From contig NC_134903.1 in the NCBI RefSeq assembly GCF_041734735.1, positions 8,071,498 to 8,135,497 of the forward strand: a stretch of 64,000 nucleotides of DNA. Reading direction: 5' to 3'. Shown piece after piece: positions 22,043 through 35,600 of the stretch. The number at the start of each line of letters is the position of its first letter. The stretch's first letter is position 1. Under the pieces are notes generated by a model, which made no database searches, was not told the DNA's origin, and worked only from the letters and a program-made list of their open reading frames with translations. A program made the translations under genes and the position numbers. The stretch comes from Babylonia areolata (lineage: Eukaryota; Mollusca; Gastropoda; Neogastropoda; Buccinidae).

Positions 22043-23433
22043 ATGTCGGGAACAGAACAAAGGACTGTATGCGACATTCGTCGATCTCACGAAAGCTTTC
22101 GACACCGTGAGCAGAAAAGGTCTGTGGAGATCATGAAACGTCTAGGATGCCCCCCAAAATTCCTCATCATGGTCATCCAACTACATGAGGAACAGCGTGG
22201 ACAGGTCAGACACAGCAACGACCTTTCGGAGCCCTTCCCAATTGGAAATGGAGTGAAACAAGGTTGTGTCCTCGCGCCGACCCTCTTCACGATCTTCTTC
22301 AGCATGATGCTCCAACAGCCACTGAAGATCTTGGCGACGACGACGGTATCTTCATCAGATACCGCACTGATGGCAGCCTATTCAACCTGAGGCGGCTACA
22401 GGCCCACACCAAGACACTGGAGCAACTCATCAGAGAGCTTCTGTTGCCGACGATGCTGCCCTCGTCGCCCATACAGAAGCGGCCCTGCAGCGTATAACGT
22501 CCTGCTTCGCAGAGGCTGCGCAGCTCTTCGGCCTAGAAGTCAGTCTGAAAAAGATGGAAGTTCTCCACCAGCCTGCCCCACGGGAAGAATTCCACGCTCC
22601 TCACATCAACATCGGTGAGACAGAGCTGAAGTCGGTCCACCAGTTCAGCTACCTAGGCTGCACCATCTCGTCTGACGCCAAGATCGACAAGGAGATCGAC
22701 AACAGACTTGCAAAGGCAAACAGCGCATTCGGCAGGCTGTACAAGAGAGTGTGGAACAACAACACCTGAAGAAGACACAAAGATCAGCGTGTACAGAGCT
22801 GTTGTACTGCCCACCCTGTGTTATGGCTCCGAAACCTGGGTCACCTACCGGCACCACATACGACTGCTTGATTCGCTTTCACCAGCGCTGCCTTCGCACC
22901 ATCCTCAGCATCCACTGGAGTGACTACATCACAAATGTCGAGGTCCTGGAGCAGGCAAAGACTATCAGCATCGAGGCAGTGCTGCTAAAGACCCAGCTAC
23001 GTTGGGGCAGGGCACGTGTCCAGGATAGAGGACCACCGCCTGCCCAAGATCGCGCTGTATGGCGAACTGTCCACTGGCCACCGTGACAGAGGAGCACCCA
23101 AGAAGAGATACAAAGACTCCTTGAAGAAAGCTCTCGGTGCCTGTCACATTGACCATCGCCAGTGGTCCGCAGTAGCCGCTGATCGAGAGACCTGGCGACG
23201 CACCATCCACCAAGCTGTCTCCTCCTTCGAAAACAACCGCAGGGCCAGCCTTGAGGACAAACGCAGAAGGAGGAAGAACCACGACGCTACAGCCGCGAAC
23301 CCAGACCAGACTTTCCTTGCAACCGCTGTGGCCGACTCTGCTTTTCCCGCATTGGCCTTGTCAGCCATGAGCGTGCCTGCATCAGACGTGGACAACGCCC
23401 TTCCTAGATCTTCGTCAGCGAAGCCAGGCCATG

Positions 23434-23436
<3 letters not shown>
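22043..23436 (+). mobile_element. LINE reverse-transcriptase and C-terminal remnant
   Basis: RT motif [18 protein letters not shown] (22067-22125), motif B GVKQGCVLAPTLF (about 22251-22290), and an ADDAALVAHT motif C region with GCCGACGAT at 22446-22454. [21 protein letters not shown] block follows, then a C-terminal RLPKIALYGEL...RGAPKKRYKDSL region. Open pieces lie in all three frames, so there are several frame breaks; one base seems missing before ADD. The 5' end (endonuclease and first RT motifs) is gone. Both ends abut AT/GT microsatellites. It differs from the 4.2-kb LINE family. Confidence 0.8.

Positions 23437-23521
<85 letters not shown>
23437..23521. repeat. (AT)n(GT)n microsatellite
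   Basis: Compound repeat immediately 3' of the LINE remnant. Confidence 0.95.
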
Positions 23522-23524
<3 letters not shown>

Positions 23525-24530
23525 CAATGAAAAATCACAACATCACAACAACAGTCCTACGAAATCAATGAAAAATTATATGTATACACATTCATATATC
23601 AACATTTTTTGTTTCTGATAATGATATATTGGTGTTATTCATACGACAAATATAATAGAGATGGGTAGGGGTGATTTATTCACATCAAGAGTTAAGCCTC
23701 TCATGAAAGGATGTACATGAACTTATTAAAACAATATGTCAAACTAAGGTACAACCCAGCACATTTTATCAGTTTGGTCGGGGGAAAAAAAAAGAGTGCA
23801 TTCAAAGGGTTGTCCCTCACTCTACACAGTCTCTGAGTTGACCGCCTCGTCCGACGTACACATATGTATGACAAAGGTTTGAACAAAAAGGGAAAAAAGA
23901 GGAAAATACATCAAGCTGAATTAGAAACAGAAAAGCAACCAGACACAGCACTTGATTTTTATCATGCAATAAAAAAAAAAGAGAACTATAACAACATACA
24001 TATAAAAAAACAGCACAATTTCAGAATAAGCACTACTGGAATTTATAACTAAAATAGCAGGTTCAGTGCAAAAACGGAACATTCTAGCATGCAGTTCTTG
24101 TAAATTAAAACGAACAGCAAGAAACATCATTCCGAAGAACTGACTCAAATTTAATCATATTTTTCAAATTTGTAGGCTAAAAAAGTAAAACCAAATATTT
24201 GAACAAATATGCTTCCGTTTTTAGAATACAATCTCATTCATTTGTATCTAATTCTTTTACAGTACAAAACTCAAAATGATACAGCAAAAGTAAATAAGCA
24301 TAAATGATGACATGAAAACTGTAAAGAATGATGGACTTATTGTAGTTGAATTTGCAGTAGGTTAGGTTAACAGTCCTTTAACTCCTGTATCACTTCACAC
24401 AACAACGTTTATGTTTATAAGGAATATAAATGATTAATTGATAATTTGTAGCACATTAGTCACTTGATATTTTTCCATTTCATTCTAAGTTGTAATTTGA
24501 ATACAGATACTCAGTAATGTTCACTTCGTG
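23522..24530. other. A/T-rich stretch without recognised gene
   Basis: Reads like UTR or intergenic DNA. Frames are short and have no recognisable domain. Confidence 0.4.
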
Positions 24531-26805
24531 AGTGAGTTGTCCATTCCTGTCCACCCATCAACGTCATAAACAGCAAAACACCAAAACACTTCAACAGTCC
24601 GAGGAATTCAAGAAATCCGGGAAGAGTCAGTCAATTTCATGTGCCGTCCACTTGCGTCCACTGATCAACATCACAAAGAGCACATCACCTCAACAGTCCG
24701 TGCTCATTGATCAACATCACAAAGAACTATTCACTGATCAACCTCACAAAGAGCTGTTCACTGATCAACCTCACAAAGAGCTGTTCGTTGATCAACCTCA
24801 CAAAGAGCTGTTCACTGATCAATCTCACAAAAAGCACATCATGACAACAGTCCCGTGTTCACTGATCAACATCACAAAGAGCTGTTCATTGATCAAGCCT
24901 CACAAAGAGCTGTCACTGATCAACATCACAAAGAGCTGTTCACTGATCAACCTCACAAAGAGGCTGTTCACTGATCAACATCACAAAGAGCTTGATCACT
25001 TATAAACCCTCAAAAAGGGAGCAAAAAAACCCCCACCACAAAAAAAGTAAAAAAATTTTTCACTGTAAATAAAAAACCTCCCAAAAGCCTTTCACGATCA
25101 ACCCCTAAACAAAACCTGTTCACTGATCAACATCACAAAAAACACATAAACCAAAACCCTCCTTGTTCACTGTCAACATCACAAAAACCTTTCCTTTTTG
25201 AAATCAAAAAAAACCCCACAAAGCCTGTTCACTGATAAACCCTCACAAAAAACCTTTTTTCCCACTATAAACATCACAAAGCCATTTTCCCCCCTTTTAT
25301 TCAACATCACAAAGCAATCAACAAAACCCGTCCATTTTTTCCCTGAAAATCCCAAAAAAATAAACAAAAGGAATTTAAAAATAAAAAACACAAAAAAGTC
25401 CATGTTCACTGATAAAAAAAAAAAAAATAAACAAAAACCAAAATAAAAAACACAAAAAAAGCCCCCATTTTCATTTATCAACATCACAAAGAACACATAA
25501 ACAAAAAACATTCCATGTTCACTGATCAAAAACAAAAAGGGAACACATAAACCACAACAGCCCCATTGTTCCCCCTGTTTTTCACAGCAAAAATAAAGAA
25601 ACACTCAACCAACATCCATGTTCACTGATCAACATCAAAAAGAACCAAAAAACAACATCCAGGGTTCTAAAAATCAAAAAAAATAAACACAAAGAACAAA
25701 AAATAAAAAAACAAAAACCCCGTCCATGTTCACTGATCAAAAAAAAATAAACAAAAGCCTTGTTCACACCAAAAAAAAACCCTCCCCCAAAAGCCGGGTT
25801 CACTGATCAACCCCACATAAAACCTTTCACTGACCCAACATCACAAAGACCCTGTTTTAAATTTTATCAACATCACAAAGCGGAAAAACAACACAACAGT
25901 CCATGTTCACTGATCCAAAAAAACCATAAACAAAAAGAGGACAAAAATCAAAACACAAAAAAAAGTCCTTTCCTGATAAACCTCACAAAAAACAAAATAA
26001 AACCAAACACCCCATTTTTCACTATAAACCTCAAAAGAACACATAAACCACAACAGCCCATTTCACTGACCCAACATCACAAAGAAACATCAAAAACAAC
26101 AGCCCAAAGTTCACTGATAAACATAAAAAAAGGGGAAAAAAAAACCCCCAACACAAAAAAGGGCCAAAAAATTGTTCACGCAACATCCCAAAAAACACAT
26201 CAACACAACATTTCCATGTTCACTGTTTAAACCATCAAAAAGGGAAAAACATAAACCACAAAAAACCCCAAAGTTCCTGATAAACCCATCACAAAAGACC
26301 ACAAAAAACCCCTTTCAAACCAAAAAAAAAAAGTCCAGGGTTCACTGATCAACATCACAAAGAACACATAAACCACCAAAAAAAAAGGGCCAAAAAAATT
26401 TCCATGCCGATCCAACATCACAAAGAACACATCCCCAAAAACATCCATTTTTTCACTGATCAACATCACAAAGAACACACCCACCACAACATCCCATGTT
26501 CACTAAATCAAACCTCACAAAAAAACCACATCCCCACAACAGTCCTTTTTTCATTTGATAAACCCTCACAAAGAAAACCCCTCCCCAAAAACACCATTTT
26601 CATGACCCAACCCATCACAAAAACCCCAAAATCAACACAACATCCATGTTCCTGAAAACCCACACAAAGAACAAAACCCCACCACAACAGCCCAATTTTT
26701 TCACTGTCAACTTCCAAAAAACACTCAACAAAACAGTCCATTTTTTAACTGCCAACACACAAAAACACATTAACACAACACCCCGGTTTCACTGATCAAA
26801 GGGGA
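24531..26805. repeat. Minisatellite with 27-bp and 47-bp unit versions
   Basis: 24700-25005 is built of GTTCACTGATCAACCTCACA plus AAGAGCT (27 bp, nine codons, reading FTDQPHKEL). From about 25090 a longer unit of about 47 bp inserts an AACACATAAACCACAACAGTCCAT segment variant. After 25010 the units become garbled by A, C and T runs, while GTTCACTGATCAACATCACA stays recognisable up to about 26800. Confidence 0.8.
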
Positions 26806-27545
26806 CATCAAAAACATCCAAACGAAATCCAAAAGAAGAGAAAAGGTCCGACTTCTACAATCACAAATGCCCGGAATCACTATTATACACAAAATATAAA
26901 TTTCAATATCAAAAGGTTTTTAAATACTTTGTATAAAAAACGAAACACCACTGTTAAAAAATATGAAGTTTCACACCAAGAGTATTTTACAAAAAAGGGT
27001 TAATTCAAAAACAACTTTTTAATGCAATATAAGGGGACCCAAAAAGCAATGCAAAGTGTTTATGTTTCTGGGGACACCTTTAAATAAAAGACAGAGACAG
27101 TTGGTTAAAGGGCCACGTCCGATCAAACATTTCAAAAAGGGTGTGAAAAAAAACACCTAGTGTGCTTAGAAAATGGAATTTCCCAAAATTAACAATAAAA
27201 CAATGCAACGAAAGGAAGTTCCCCGTTAAAACCTAGTTTTTTTAAACATCTAGAAATGAAAAATTAAATACCTGCCATGAAAAATTTAAAACTTTGGGGA
27301 ATTGCAAAAATAGACCCCCAAATAATGGCCACAAAAAAGAAAATTTCCCAAATAAAAGAAGACAAGCCCGAAAATAAAAAGGTGCAAAGAGCCATTTCAC
27401 AAAAAAAGCAATGTCATTGCATCGATATTGTAAATGAAACATTGTTTTTTTTGGCCAGAACATTTTTTTACCCCAAAAATATTTGGGTTTAGGGAACCCA
27501 AATGAAATTCAATGTCCAGTGTCTTTGAAACATAAATTTATTTCC

Positions 27546-27597
<52 letters not shown>

Positions 27598-30500
27598 CAC
27601 ACAACACACTACACACACAAATATATATATATTTTGTGTGTTTGTGTGTGTGTGATGTGGGGTTTTGTTTCCCATTAAAAGATAAATCCGGGAATTTTTT
27701 GCAGGCGTCACACACGCGCACTTGCACCGCCGCCGCAAAACACACAGGGGAAAGCACCCCAAACCGAATACGACCACACTAAAATACGTAAAGGGGTACA
27801 AAGAAAAATTTTTGGGGGATGTAAAGAGGGTTTAAATCTTACTTCCAAAGGGCCACTTTTAAATATTTGTATGTTTTAGTTTTTTAAACGGGGATTTAAC
27901 ATATTGTTAAAATGTGTGGGTTTTGCGTGAAATTTGAGCAAGGAAACGGGAACCCTTTTAAAAAAAAACAAAAACAATGCCGCGCGAGCGCACACGCACA
28001 CAAAAATTTAGACTACACGCGGAATAGATAAGGTGAAAAGGGAGAACTCCTCGGTCCCCTGATTTACGTATCGAAATGAAATTATACCCGGTTTTTTTTT
28101 TTCCCTTTTTTTTGTTATTGTTTTTTTTTTGTTGTTGTTTTTTTGGGTTTTGGTTGGGTGGTGTTTTTTGTTTTTTTTTTTTGTTTTTTTTTTGGGTTTT
28201 TGTTTGTTATTTTCCCCCAAACGCAAAAACCACACCCCGGGGCCCCAAAACCACCACACGCCGAGAGCCCACGGGAAAGGAGAAAAAAAAGGGAAAAGAA
28301 GGGAAAAATATCCCAACCCTTTCACATTTTTGAAACTTTTTTTTTCCCTTTTTAGGGGTTGGGCATAAGGAACGAACAATCCATGGTGTGCCGAAAGAAG
28401 AGAGAGAGAGAGGGAGGGGGGGGGAGGAAAAAAACGTAAGTACCGGGGACCCTTTCGGGTTAACATTTTATCTTCAACTGTTCCTCGAAATTGAAAAAGG
28501 GGAACAGTCGCAAAATGTACTTTTAAAATAAAATTTTTCCCGTGTTTTTCCCTTCTTTATTTTTATTCTTTTTATCTGCCACTTTTTTTTTTAAACAAAA
28601 AATTTGGGGCATGTGGGATGTTTTTATTTCCCAATGTATTCGAAATGCGGCTTAAACAGATTAAAAAATTTTCTTTGGCTAAAAGTAAAATTTATTATCC
28701 CATTTTTATGTCAACCATTTGCATTTTTTGGGGTTTTTTTCCATGATGATGCAATTTAACCAAACTGGGGCACAAACCCAAATCAAATAATTTTTTAAAT
28801 TTCCGGGTTTTTTAGAAGGGGGTTTTTGGTTTGTGGTGGGTGTGTGTGTGTGGTGGTTGTTTTGGTGTTGTTTTTTTTTTTTTTTTTTTAAACCTAATTT
28901 TAAATGACATTTTTTTTTTGTCATCGGTTGAAAAGATACCCCCTCCCCCACCCCCCCCACCTCCCCAGGGGATTTTTTTGGATTTTTGAAGAGTAAAGAC
29001 ACGCGCACACGCACCACCCCCCACCCACACACCCACACCACGCACACAAAACACACAAAACGCACCACACGCCACACCCCACACACACACACACGCACGC
29101 ACACACACACACCCAAACACACAACACACACACCACACCACACACACACAGGGGGAAAGGGGGAGGATAGAAAAAAGAGAAATTTAGAAACCAAAAATAG
29201 TGATAGAGGGGGTTTTTGATATATCTCAAAACCCGCGTTTTCCCCCCCTTCCCCAAACTTTTAAACCCTTTGGGTGCGGGTTTGTGGGAAGATACTTTAG
29301 TTTTCAGTATTCTGGGGCGAAAAATTGACAAAAAAAAAAAAAAAACATATCCTAAGTTTTTTGTACAAAAATGTGACTTTTACTAGTAAACCCCTTTTTT
29401 TGTGTGTATTTCCCCCGGGATTCTACGGAAATCAAAATCAAAAGGGCCTCTCAGCCCCGGGTTTTTGGGGCCGGGCAGTCACTAGGCTAAAGGGCGACAG
29501 TGGAAAAGTGTGTAAATGTTGATGCTATCCCCAAATTTTATTTTCCCTTATCATAATTTATTTAAGTTTTAACCCTTTTTTTTCGCCCACGCTTTGCTTG
29601 CGCTAGCCAAACAAATTTTTTACCCTTTTTTTACCCCTTTTATACTATGGGGGCAGTTTCTTTTTAAATAACCCGTTTTTTTGTCTTTGTGTTTATTTAT
29701 TTACATTTTTTTATCCGGTATTTTCTTCTCCCCAAAAGGAGAATATTGTTTGTTTTTCCCTTTTTTTCAACTAAGTGAATTATATAAAACAAATTTTTTT
29801 ATTTTTATGTCTTTTTAATTTAGATGAACATGTTTTTGGGTTGGGAAAACACGATGACACTTTGGGAAAAAAGGGGGTTTGATAAATACAACCAAAAAAA
29901 CTCCCCAAACGTAACCTTAAAAAATATCATCCCCTAAACTGCCCCGGGGTTTGGGGAAAAATTTAAAAAAAAGACGTCTTACCCGTACTTAAACAAAAGC
30001 AATATTCGGGATACTTTTTAAAAAAGACACACATTTTAAAAAAAGAAATGGACAGAAAAGATTAGGGCGAAAAGGGTTTTTGAATGTGTTTTTTTTTGTC
30101 GAATAATTTTTAGATCACGAGGGGTAACTACTTTGGGTTTAAAAAAAAAACTTTGAGTTTCATATACAAAAAAAGAATTTTTGACATTCCAGGGGAATTT
30201 TTAAAAATTTCTGATATTAAAAAAATTCAACATGAATCCTTTTTGGGCAATTTTGTTTAAGGACCTAACAGAAACCCACCCTGTATTTTTTTAAGAAATT
30301 TTGGAAATAAATTGAGAACAACTATTGATTTAAAGTGAAAAATAGGGGGTTTAAATGGAATTTTTTATTAATCCAAAATTAGACTTAATTTCAACTATAA
30401 GCAATTTTAAAAAATAAAGGCCCGCACAAAAAAACCCGTAATAAAAATGATGGGTGAATTTTAAAAGTTTTGTCCCACATCTTGGGGAGAATTTAAAAAA

Positions 30501-30949
30501 AGAAATTCAAAAATAAAACCGGGGAAGACCAACCCCCTTGCAACAAAGCCGTCTAGATTTCTTTTTTTTGTCTGATAATTTATCACCCCAAAGTTAAGGG
30601 GCGTATCACCTATGGTTTCAAAAGGCCCCTTCCCCTTAAAAACACAGTTATTTTACAATTCAAAACCCCCCAACCCCAAAAAAAAACATTTTTTAAATTT
30701 TAAATTTAACTTTGCTTAGGGACATAAAAAACAATAAAAAAAAGTAAAGGACCAATATGCAGTTTACCGGGATTCAAAAGAAAACTTAACAAGATACCTA
30801 ATAATGAAATTCAATTAAACCCTATGCGACCAAATCAAAACTTTGGGGTATTTTTAATGGGAAAAAAAACTAAAACAATACTTTTGGTATAAGAAAAAAA
30901 GACGCTTATAAAAAGGGGAAACACAAAAAAAAGAAATAAAAGCGGGTTT

Positions 30950-32700
30950 GATAAAGAAAAAGATACACATAAATTTGCTAAAAAATTTCAGGGGAAAAAA
31001 AAACTAGTACAGCTACAAAAAATAAAAAATTGGGAAAGGGGTCGCATTAAGGCAAAGCATGGTGGCATCTCAAAGGGAAAAAGGGGACTAAATAATTTTG
31101 GGAATCAGAAAAAAAAAACATTTTGTAAGTAAAAAAATGTTGAAATTGATTACCCCTCAAGGTAATATTTTGAAGGAAACAGACGAATGTTAGACACGAA
31201 CTTTTTTAAAGAAGACCTATACAGAGAACAGGAAGTAAAAGATATAGACATTTTGGCAGTTAGTTAAAAATTTTTTCCCCTCTGGAAAAATTTTAAACAA
31301 GCAACTAGAAAAGGGCTTAAAAATAAAAAAGGGAAACCCAGAAAAAACAAAAAGAATTTCAAAACAATAAGATTTCCCGCACAGATGGAATGACTTAAAA
31401 TTCTACAAAATTTTTTTGGAAAAACAAAAGGGGGCTTTTTTAGTTTTTATCATTGAAAAAGGTTTTTTAAAAGGGAAAAACTGTTTTAAAAAACACAAAA
31501 AGAAGGGATAATTACATTTTACCAAAGGGGGAAAACCAAAGAATATTTAAAAAAAACTGGAGACCCCAATTTTGTTTTCTAAAAAGTCGCTTATTTAAAA
31601 TAGGATCTCATGCATACTAATAGAATCAAGAAAATTTCTAACCCAAAAATTAATACCCGAAGAACAGACCGGTTTTTTCCAGGAATATAAAGGTGATAAC
31701 AAAAGAACCCCCGTAAACAAATGCATTTCCCTTTAAAACTGAAGATCTCCAGGCTTTTTAGTATCAAAAGATTTCGAAAAAGCCCTTCGTTTCATTAAAT
31801 TGGTCATAAAAAACACAGTATTTAAAAACCTAAGGTTTGGGTTTTGATTTAAAGTAAAGGATTCACCCCTTTTAAAGGGTAAAAAATCATATTCATTGTG
31901 AACGGTAAAGATCCAAAAAAGGGTTGAAAATTTCAAAAGGATGCCGCCAGGGGGATTTCCCCACCACCATATCTGTTTTTATTAAACTCAGAAAAAACCC
32001 GGCGTGCAAGATTAGGGAAGATGAAGAAAAATTTAAAAGGGATAAATCCTTAGATACCCCTCTTTAAAAAATTAAATCAGTTTGCTGACATACGGAACCC
32101 TTCACATTAGGAAAGGGGATAAAAAAATGTATGAAAAGTTGTTTGAAAAACACTAGAGGGATTTGAAGAATTTTCCCGGGCTAAAAATTAACTAGATAAA
32201 AAAAATTGAATGTCTGGTTTGGGGCAATGAAGAACTCAAAACAAAACCCGGGATTTACTTTTTAAAAAAAATTTAAATTGGGGAAACCCCCAAAAAATAA
32301 AAATTTTTTGGGGATCTGGGCCAGGGGAAAAATTTATCAAAAATAAAAGGGAACGAACACCAAAAGAAACCCGATGGGAACTAAAAAGCTTTTTAAAAAT
32401 TTGGTCCCAAAAAGAAGTGTACACCCCTCGGTAGAATTGCTTTTTTTAAAAAACACTTTACTTTCAAAACTCATTTACTTGTGGATTCTTCCCCCCAAAC
32501 CCCCGGGCAAAGAGATAAATCAAATGCAAAAAATGTGCTATGAATTTATATGGGGGAAAAAAAACATAAGATTTTAAAAAAAAATATACCGTCCCTTTAA
32601 AGTTTGGGAAAAGGAGGTTTGGGGGTTTTTCCAAAAATACACAAAAAGGCCAAAAAGGGCCCCAAGACCCCACTTGTGAAAAACACTTTTTTTTAAAAAA
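30950..32700 (+). mobile_element. L1/Tx1-type LINE ORF2, base-level garbled
   Basis: Recognisable pieces occur in order on the plus strand: FKEDLYREQEVKDID near 31205-31250, RT motif A VS-FEKAF-SLNWS near 31760-31805, GCRQGD (31939-31956), QFAD (about 32068-32080) and YLWILPPKPPGKEINQMQKM with CYEFIWGKKN (about 32476-32572). This order and the PP-EINQ...FIWG block are typical of L1/Tx1-type ORF2 C-termini. The frame changes every few tens of bases. An endonuclease may lie upstream (29.8-30.9 kb) but I cannot show it. Confidence 0.65.
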
Positions 32701-32754
32701 AACCAAATTTTTTTTGTAAATTTATAAAAAAGCATTACGTTATATTTATATTTT

Positions 32755-33514
32755 TTGTAATTTTCTAAACTTTGGGACTTTGATCTATATTCGCCCCCAA
32801 AAAAGGGTCTTTATTTTTATCATTTTTTTTTCAAACAGGAACTTCTTTTTTCTAAGCATGGAATTTTATTTTTTTCAAAAAGTTTTGGGGTAAAAAAAGG
32901 CCCGACAAAAAAATTACTCTGGGTGGGGGAAATTTTAGTTTCTTTAAACTGATCCCTTTTTCATCTTAGACATAACATATTGAAATTTTAAATCAATACA
33001 TTTTTTTTTTTTAAATGCATCACAAAAGAGTCTTGAAGGCCCTTTCCTCTCTTGTTTCAAAAAGTAATGTTTAAGATTTAAAAAATCAGTTTAAAGCAAA
33101 TTTAATTCCCCTACAAAAACAGAGTAAATTTTTCCCCTTTTTTTCTATCTGCACCAAAACGTTTGCAAAATAAATTTAAAAAATTTCCCTGCTTAGGAAA
33201 AAAAGTTCCATTTTAAAAAAAAAATGATAATAATGAAATGCTCTACTGTTTGGGGCGAATATTTTGACAAAGGGGCCAAGTTTAGAAAACAAAAAATATA
33301 AATATAAAAATAAATGCAGTTTTTCATATAATTAGGGTTCATTCCTTTAATTTTTTTTTTGCCAATTCCCCCAAAAACGCAATATTTTTTTTTAAAACAA
33401 AAAGGGCTGAAAGAAATGGATTTTTTCCCATTTTTTATGCCAAATTTGGGGTCAACGGGCAAAGGGGAGTTTAAGAAAAAATGCCCAAAGTTTAAAATTT
33501 AAAAAACCCCCCAC

Positions 33515-33553
<39 letters not shown>

Positions 33554-33640
33554 CACACCCCAAACAACACCCCAAAAAACCGAACACCGGGTTTTAAAAC
33601 ATAGACTCACTTTTGTTTACAAAAGGAGTCCCAAAAATAC
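32755..33640. mobile_element. Family C remnants, rearranged as an inverted pair
   Basis: 32755-33000 matches copy 1 sequence of about 9140-9390. 33016-33055 then jumps to the right end (CACAAAAGAGTCTTGAAGGC). 33060-33640 runs in the opposite orientation and ends at ACATAGACTCACTTTTGTTT. All parts are garbled. A CA repeat sits at about 33515-33552. Confidence 0.6.
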
Positions 33641-34605
33641 AAAAACTTTTAAAAATATCAAGGGTTAAGAAAAATACACACAGGAACAGCAAAGGGAAAA
33701 AAATACTCTTAGTTTAAATCCCCCCAAAAAACAACACCCTGGATCTGTATGGGGCCAAGAAAATTTGTAAAAGTTGAATGAATAATTCTTTGGGAAAAAT
33801 TATATTGGGGGAATGTGAATTTTCAAAACACATTTGGTTAAAAGAAGCACAAAAGGGACTTGAGAACCACTTTTTCAAATGAAAAATTTAAAGTCGGGAA
33901 TAAGACAGTTTTTTTTAAAAAAAATGGACAAGTAAAGGTATTTTTTTCCCGGTTAGAGAAAAATAGACGAAAGCGGGGCTTTCCCTTTGTCATAAAATTT
34001 CACAGAAAAATATAAAGGTTTTAAAATTTTAAATTAATTTTTCTGTATATGGGGTTTATAACCCCTCCATTAAAAGTTACTTAAGCCCCAAAAAAAATAT
34101 ACACACCCGATAAAACATCAAAACGAACCAAAAGCACTACAATAATAGGGGAAGGTTTGAAAAAGGGTCCCAAAATATTTAAGATATTTACTTTAAACCG
34201 TTTTTTTTAAAAATAATATAAATCCCTTTTATTTCCCCTTTGGGGGCAAAAAAAAATGAAATTTCAATAAATTGGGGAAAAACTATGAACAAGTGAAAAA
34301 CCAAAGGAAGTAAAAAATTTAAACCCCGGGTTCCCCGATTTGAAAATTATGGTAAAAAGGTTACAAACAAAACTTTTTTAAAAAGGAAATACCCAAAAAG
34401 CGACAAGTGGGAATTTCTGTAAAAAGACAAACCAAAACCCCCCAAAAACATTTTTGGGCACTGTACATTTACCGGCTCTTTTGGGGGGGGCTTTGAAAAA
34501 AGGCTTTAAGGAAAAAGTGGGGAAAAATTGTGCAAATGTAAAGTTGAATATAGAGCAAGTATTATGTTGGAATGAGTGATATTACAAAAACAGATGAAAT
34601 ATGGA

Positions 34606-35028
34606 CTATATTTGTATTTGTATTTGGTTTTTCTTTTTATCACAACAGATTTCTCTGTGTGGAAATTCGGGGCTGCTCTCCCCAGGGAGAGCGCGTCGCT
34701 ACACTACAAGCGCCACCCCATTTTTTTTGTATTTTTCCTGGAGTGCAGTGTTTATTTGTTTTTCCTATCGAAGTGGATTTTTTCTAGAAGAATTTTGCCA
34801 GGAACAACCCTTTTGTTGCCGTGGGGTTCTTTTTACGTGCGCTAAGTGCAATGCTGCACACGGGGACCTTCGGTTTATCGCTCATCCGAATGACTAGCGT
34901 CCGAGACCACCACTCAAAGGTCTAGTGGAGGGGAGAAAATATCGGCGGCTGAGCCGTGATTCGAACCAGCGCGCTCAGATTCTCTCTCGCTTCCTAGGCG
35001 GACGCGTTACCTCTAGGCCATCACTCCA
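34606..35028 (-). mobile_element. SINE family D, full-length-looking copy
   Basis: The minus-strand head GATGGCCTAGAGGTAACGCG (A box) and GCGCTGGTTCGAATCACGG (perfect B box) make a tRNA-derived promoter. The body contains CCTCCACTAGACC and GGTTGTTCCTGGCAAAATTC, and the tail is (AAATAC)n-like. It matches 36237-36658 along its length. Confidence 0.75.
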
Positions 35029-35546
35029 TATATCATTCTAGTGGCAAAACATTTCATCTATAAATGCAGAATAAATAAAATCAAACCATATATAAAGTAC
35101 TTCCTTACAGACCTAGAGAAACATATACAAAACCGAATAAATATATACACTCGATGGAAATGGTAGGTCCATAGCATTTTCTAGAAATGGTACCTATACA
35201 TAAAAATGATGGAAGGCAGCGAGGAGGGAGGAGGAGGAGGAATGACAACCATGAATGTAATGTTTGTTCTTTTTTTTTCGTTTAAAAAAAAAAAATTTTC
35301 CTTTCATTTATTTTACTTTTTTATGCAGTGCGTATGACTTTATTTGTGGGTTTTTTATTCTGTATAAAAAACAATGTTTGTGTTTGTTGTTTTCCTGCTT
35401 TATAGTTTTAAATAATATATAATAAGTAATATTATTGATAATTAGAAATTCAATTTTTGGTGGGTCCACCGTATTTATTTAATGTTTGTATCATTCAAAT
35501 TAAAAATTTTTAAACTTGAATAAAAATGTTTTTAAAAAAAAAAAAA

Positions 35547-35600
35547 GTATGTAGCGTATAAAGGGTTTGTCCGAACACAATGAAGCCTCCTCCCTTAAAC
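35547..35600 (+). mobile_element. Fragment of composite SINE 3' domain
   Basis: GTAGCGTATAAAGGGTTTGT, CCGAACACA and GAAGCCTCCT match the GTAGCGTATATGGTTTGTCC...GACGCCTCCTTGAG block near 3150-3195. It lies in a noisy patch. Confidence 0.45.

Larger units (their letters stand above)
25010..34530. other. Block of apparently unpolished, error-rich sequence
   Basis: Stretched homopolymers of all four bases, collapsed words and repeat copies garbled relative to clean ones elsewhere. Long open frames vanish even where a LINE is recognisable. 26806-30950 and 33641-34530 hold no feature I can support apart from CA tracts at about 27547-27600 and a T/G-rich patch at 28090-28210. A similar shorter block lies at 35260-35970. 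Confidence 0.7.

Noticed and set aside
24680-25005. CRISPR-like array (27-bp units)
   Set aside because: The units are directly tandem with no unique spacers, in a eukaryotic setting.
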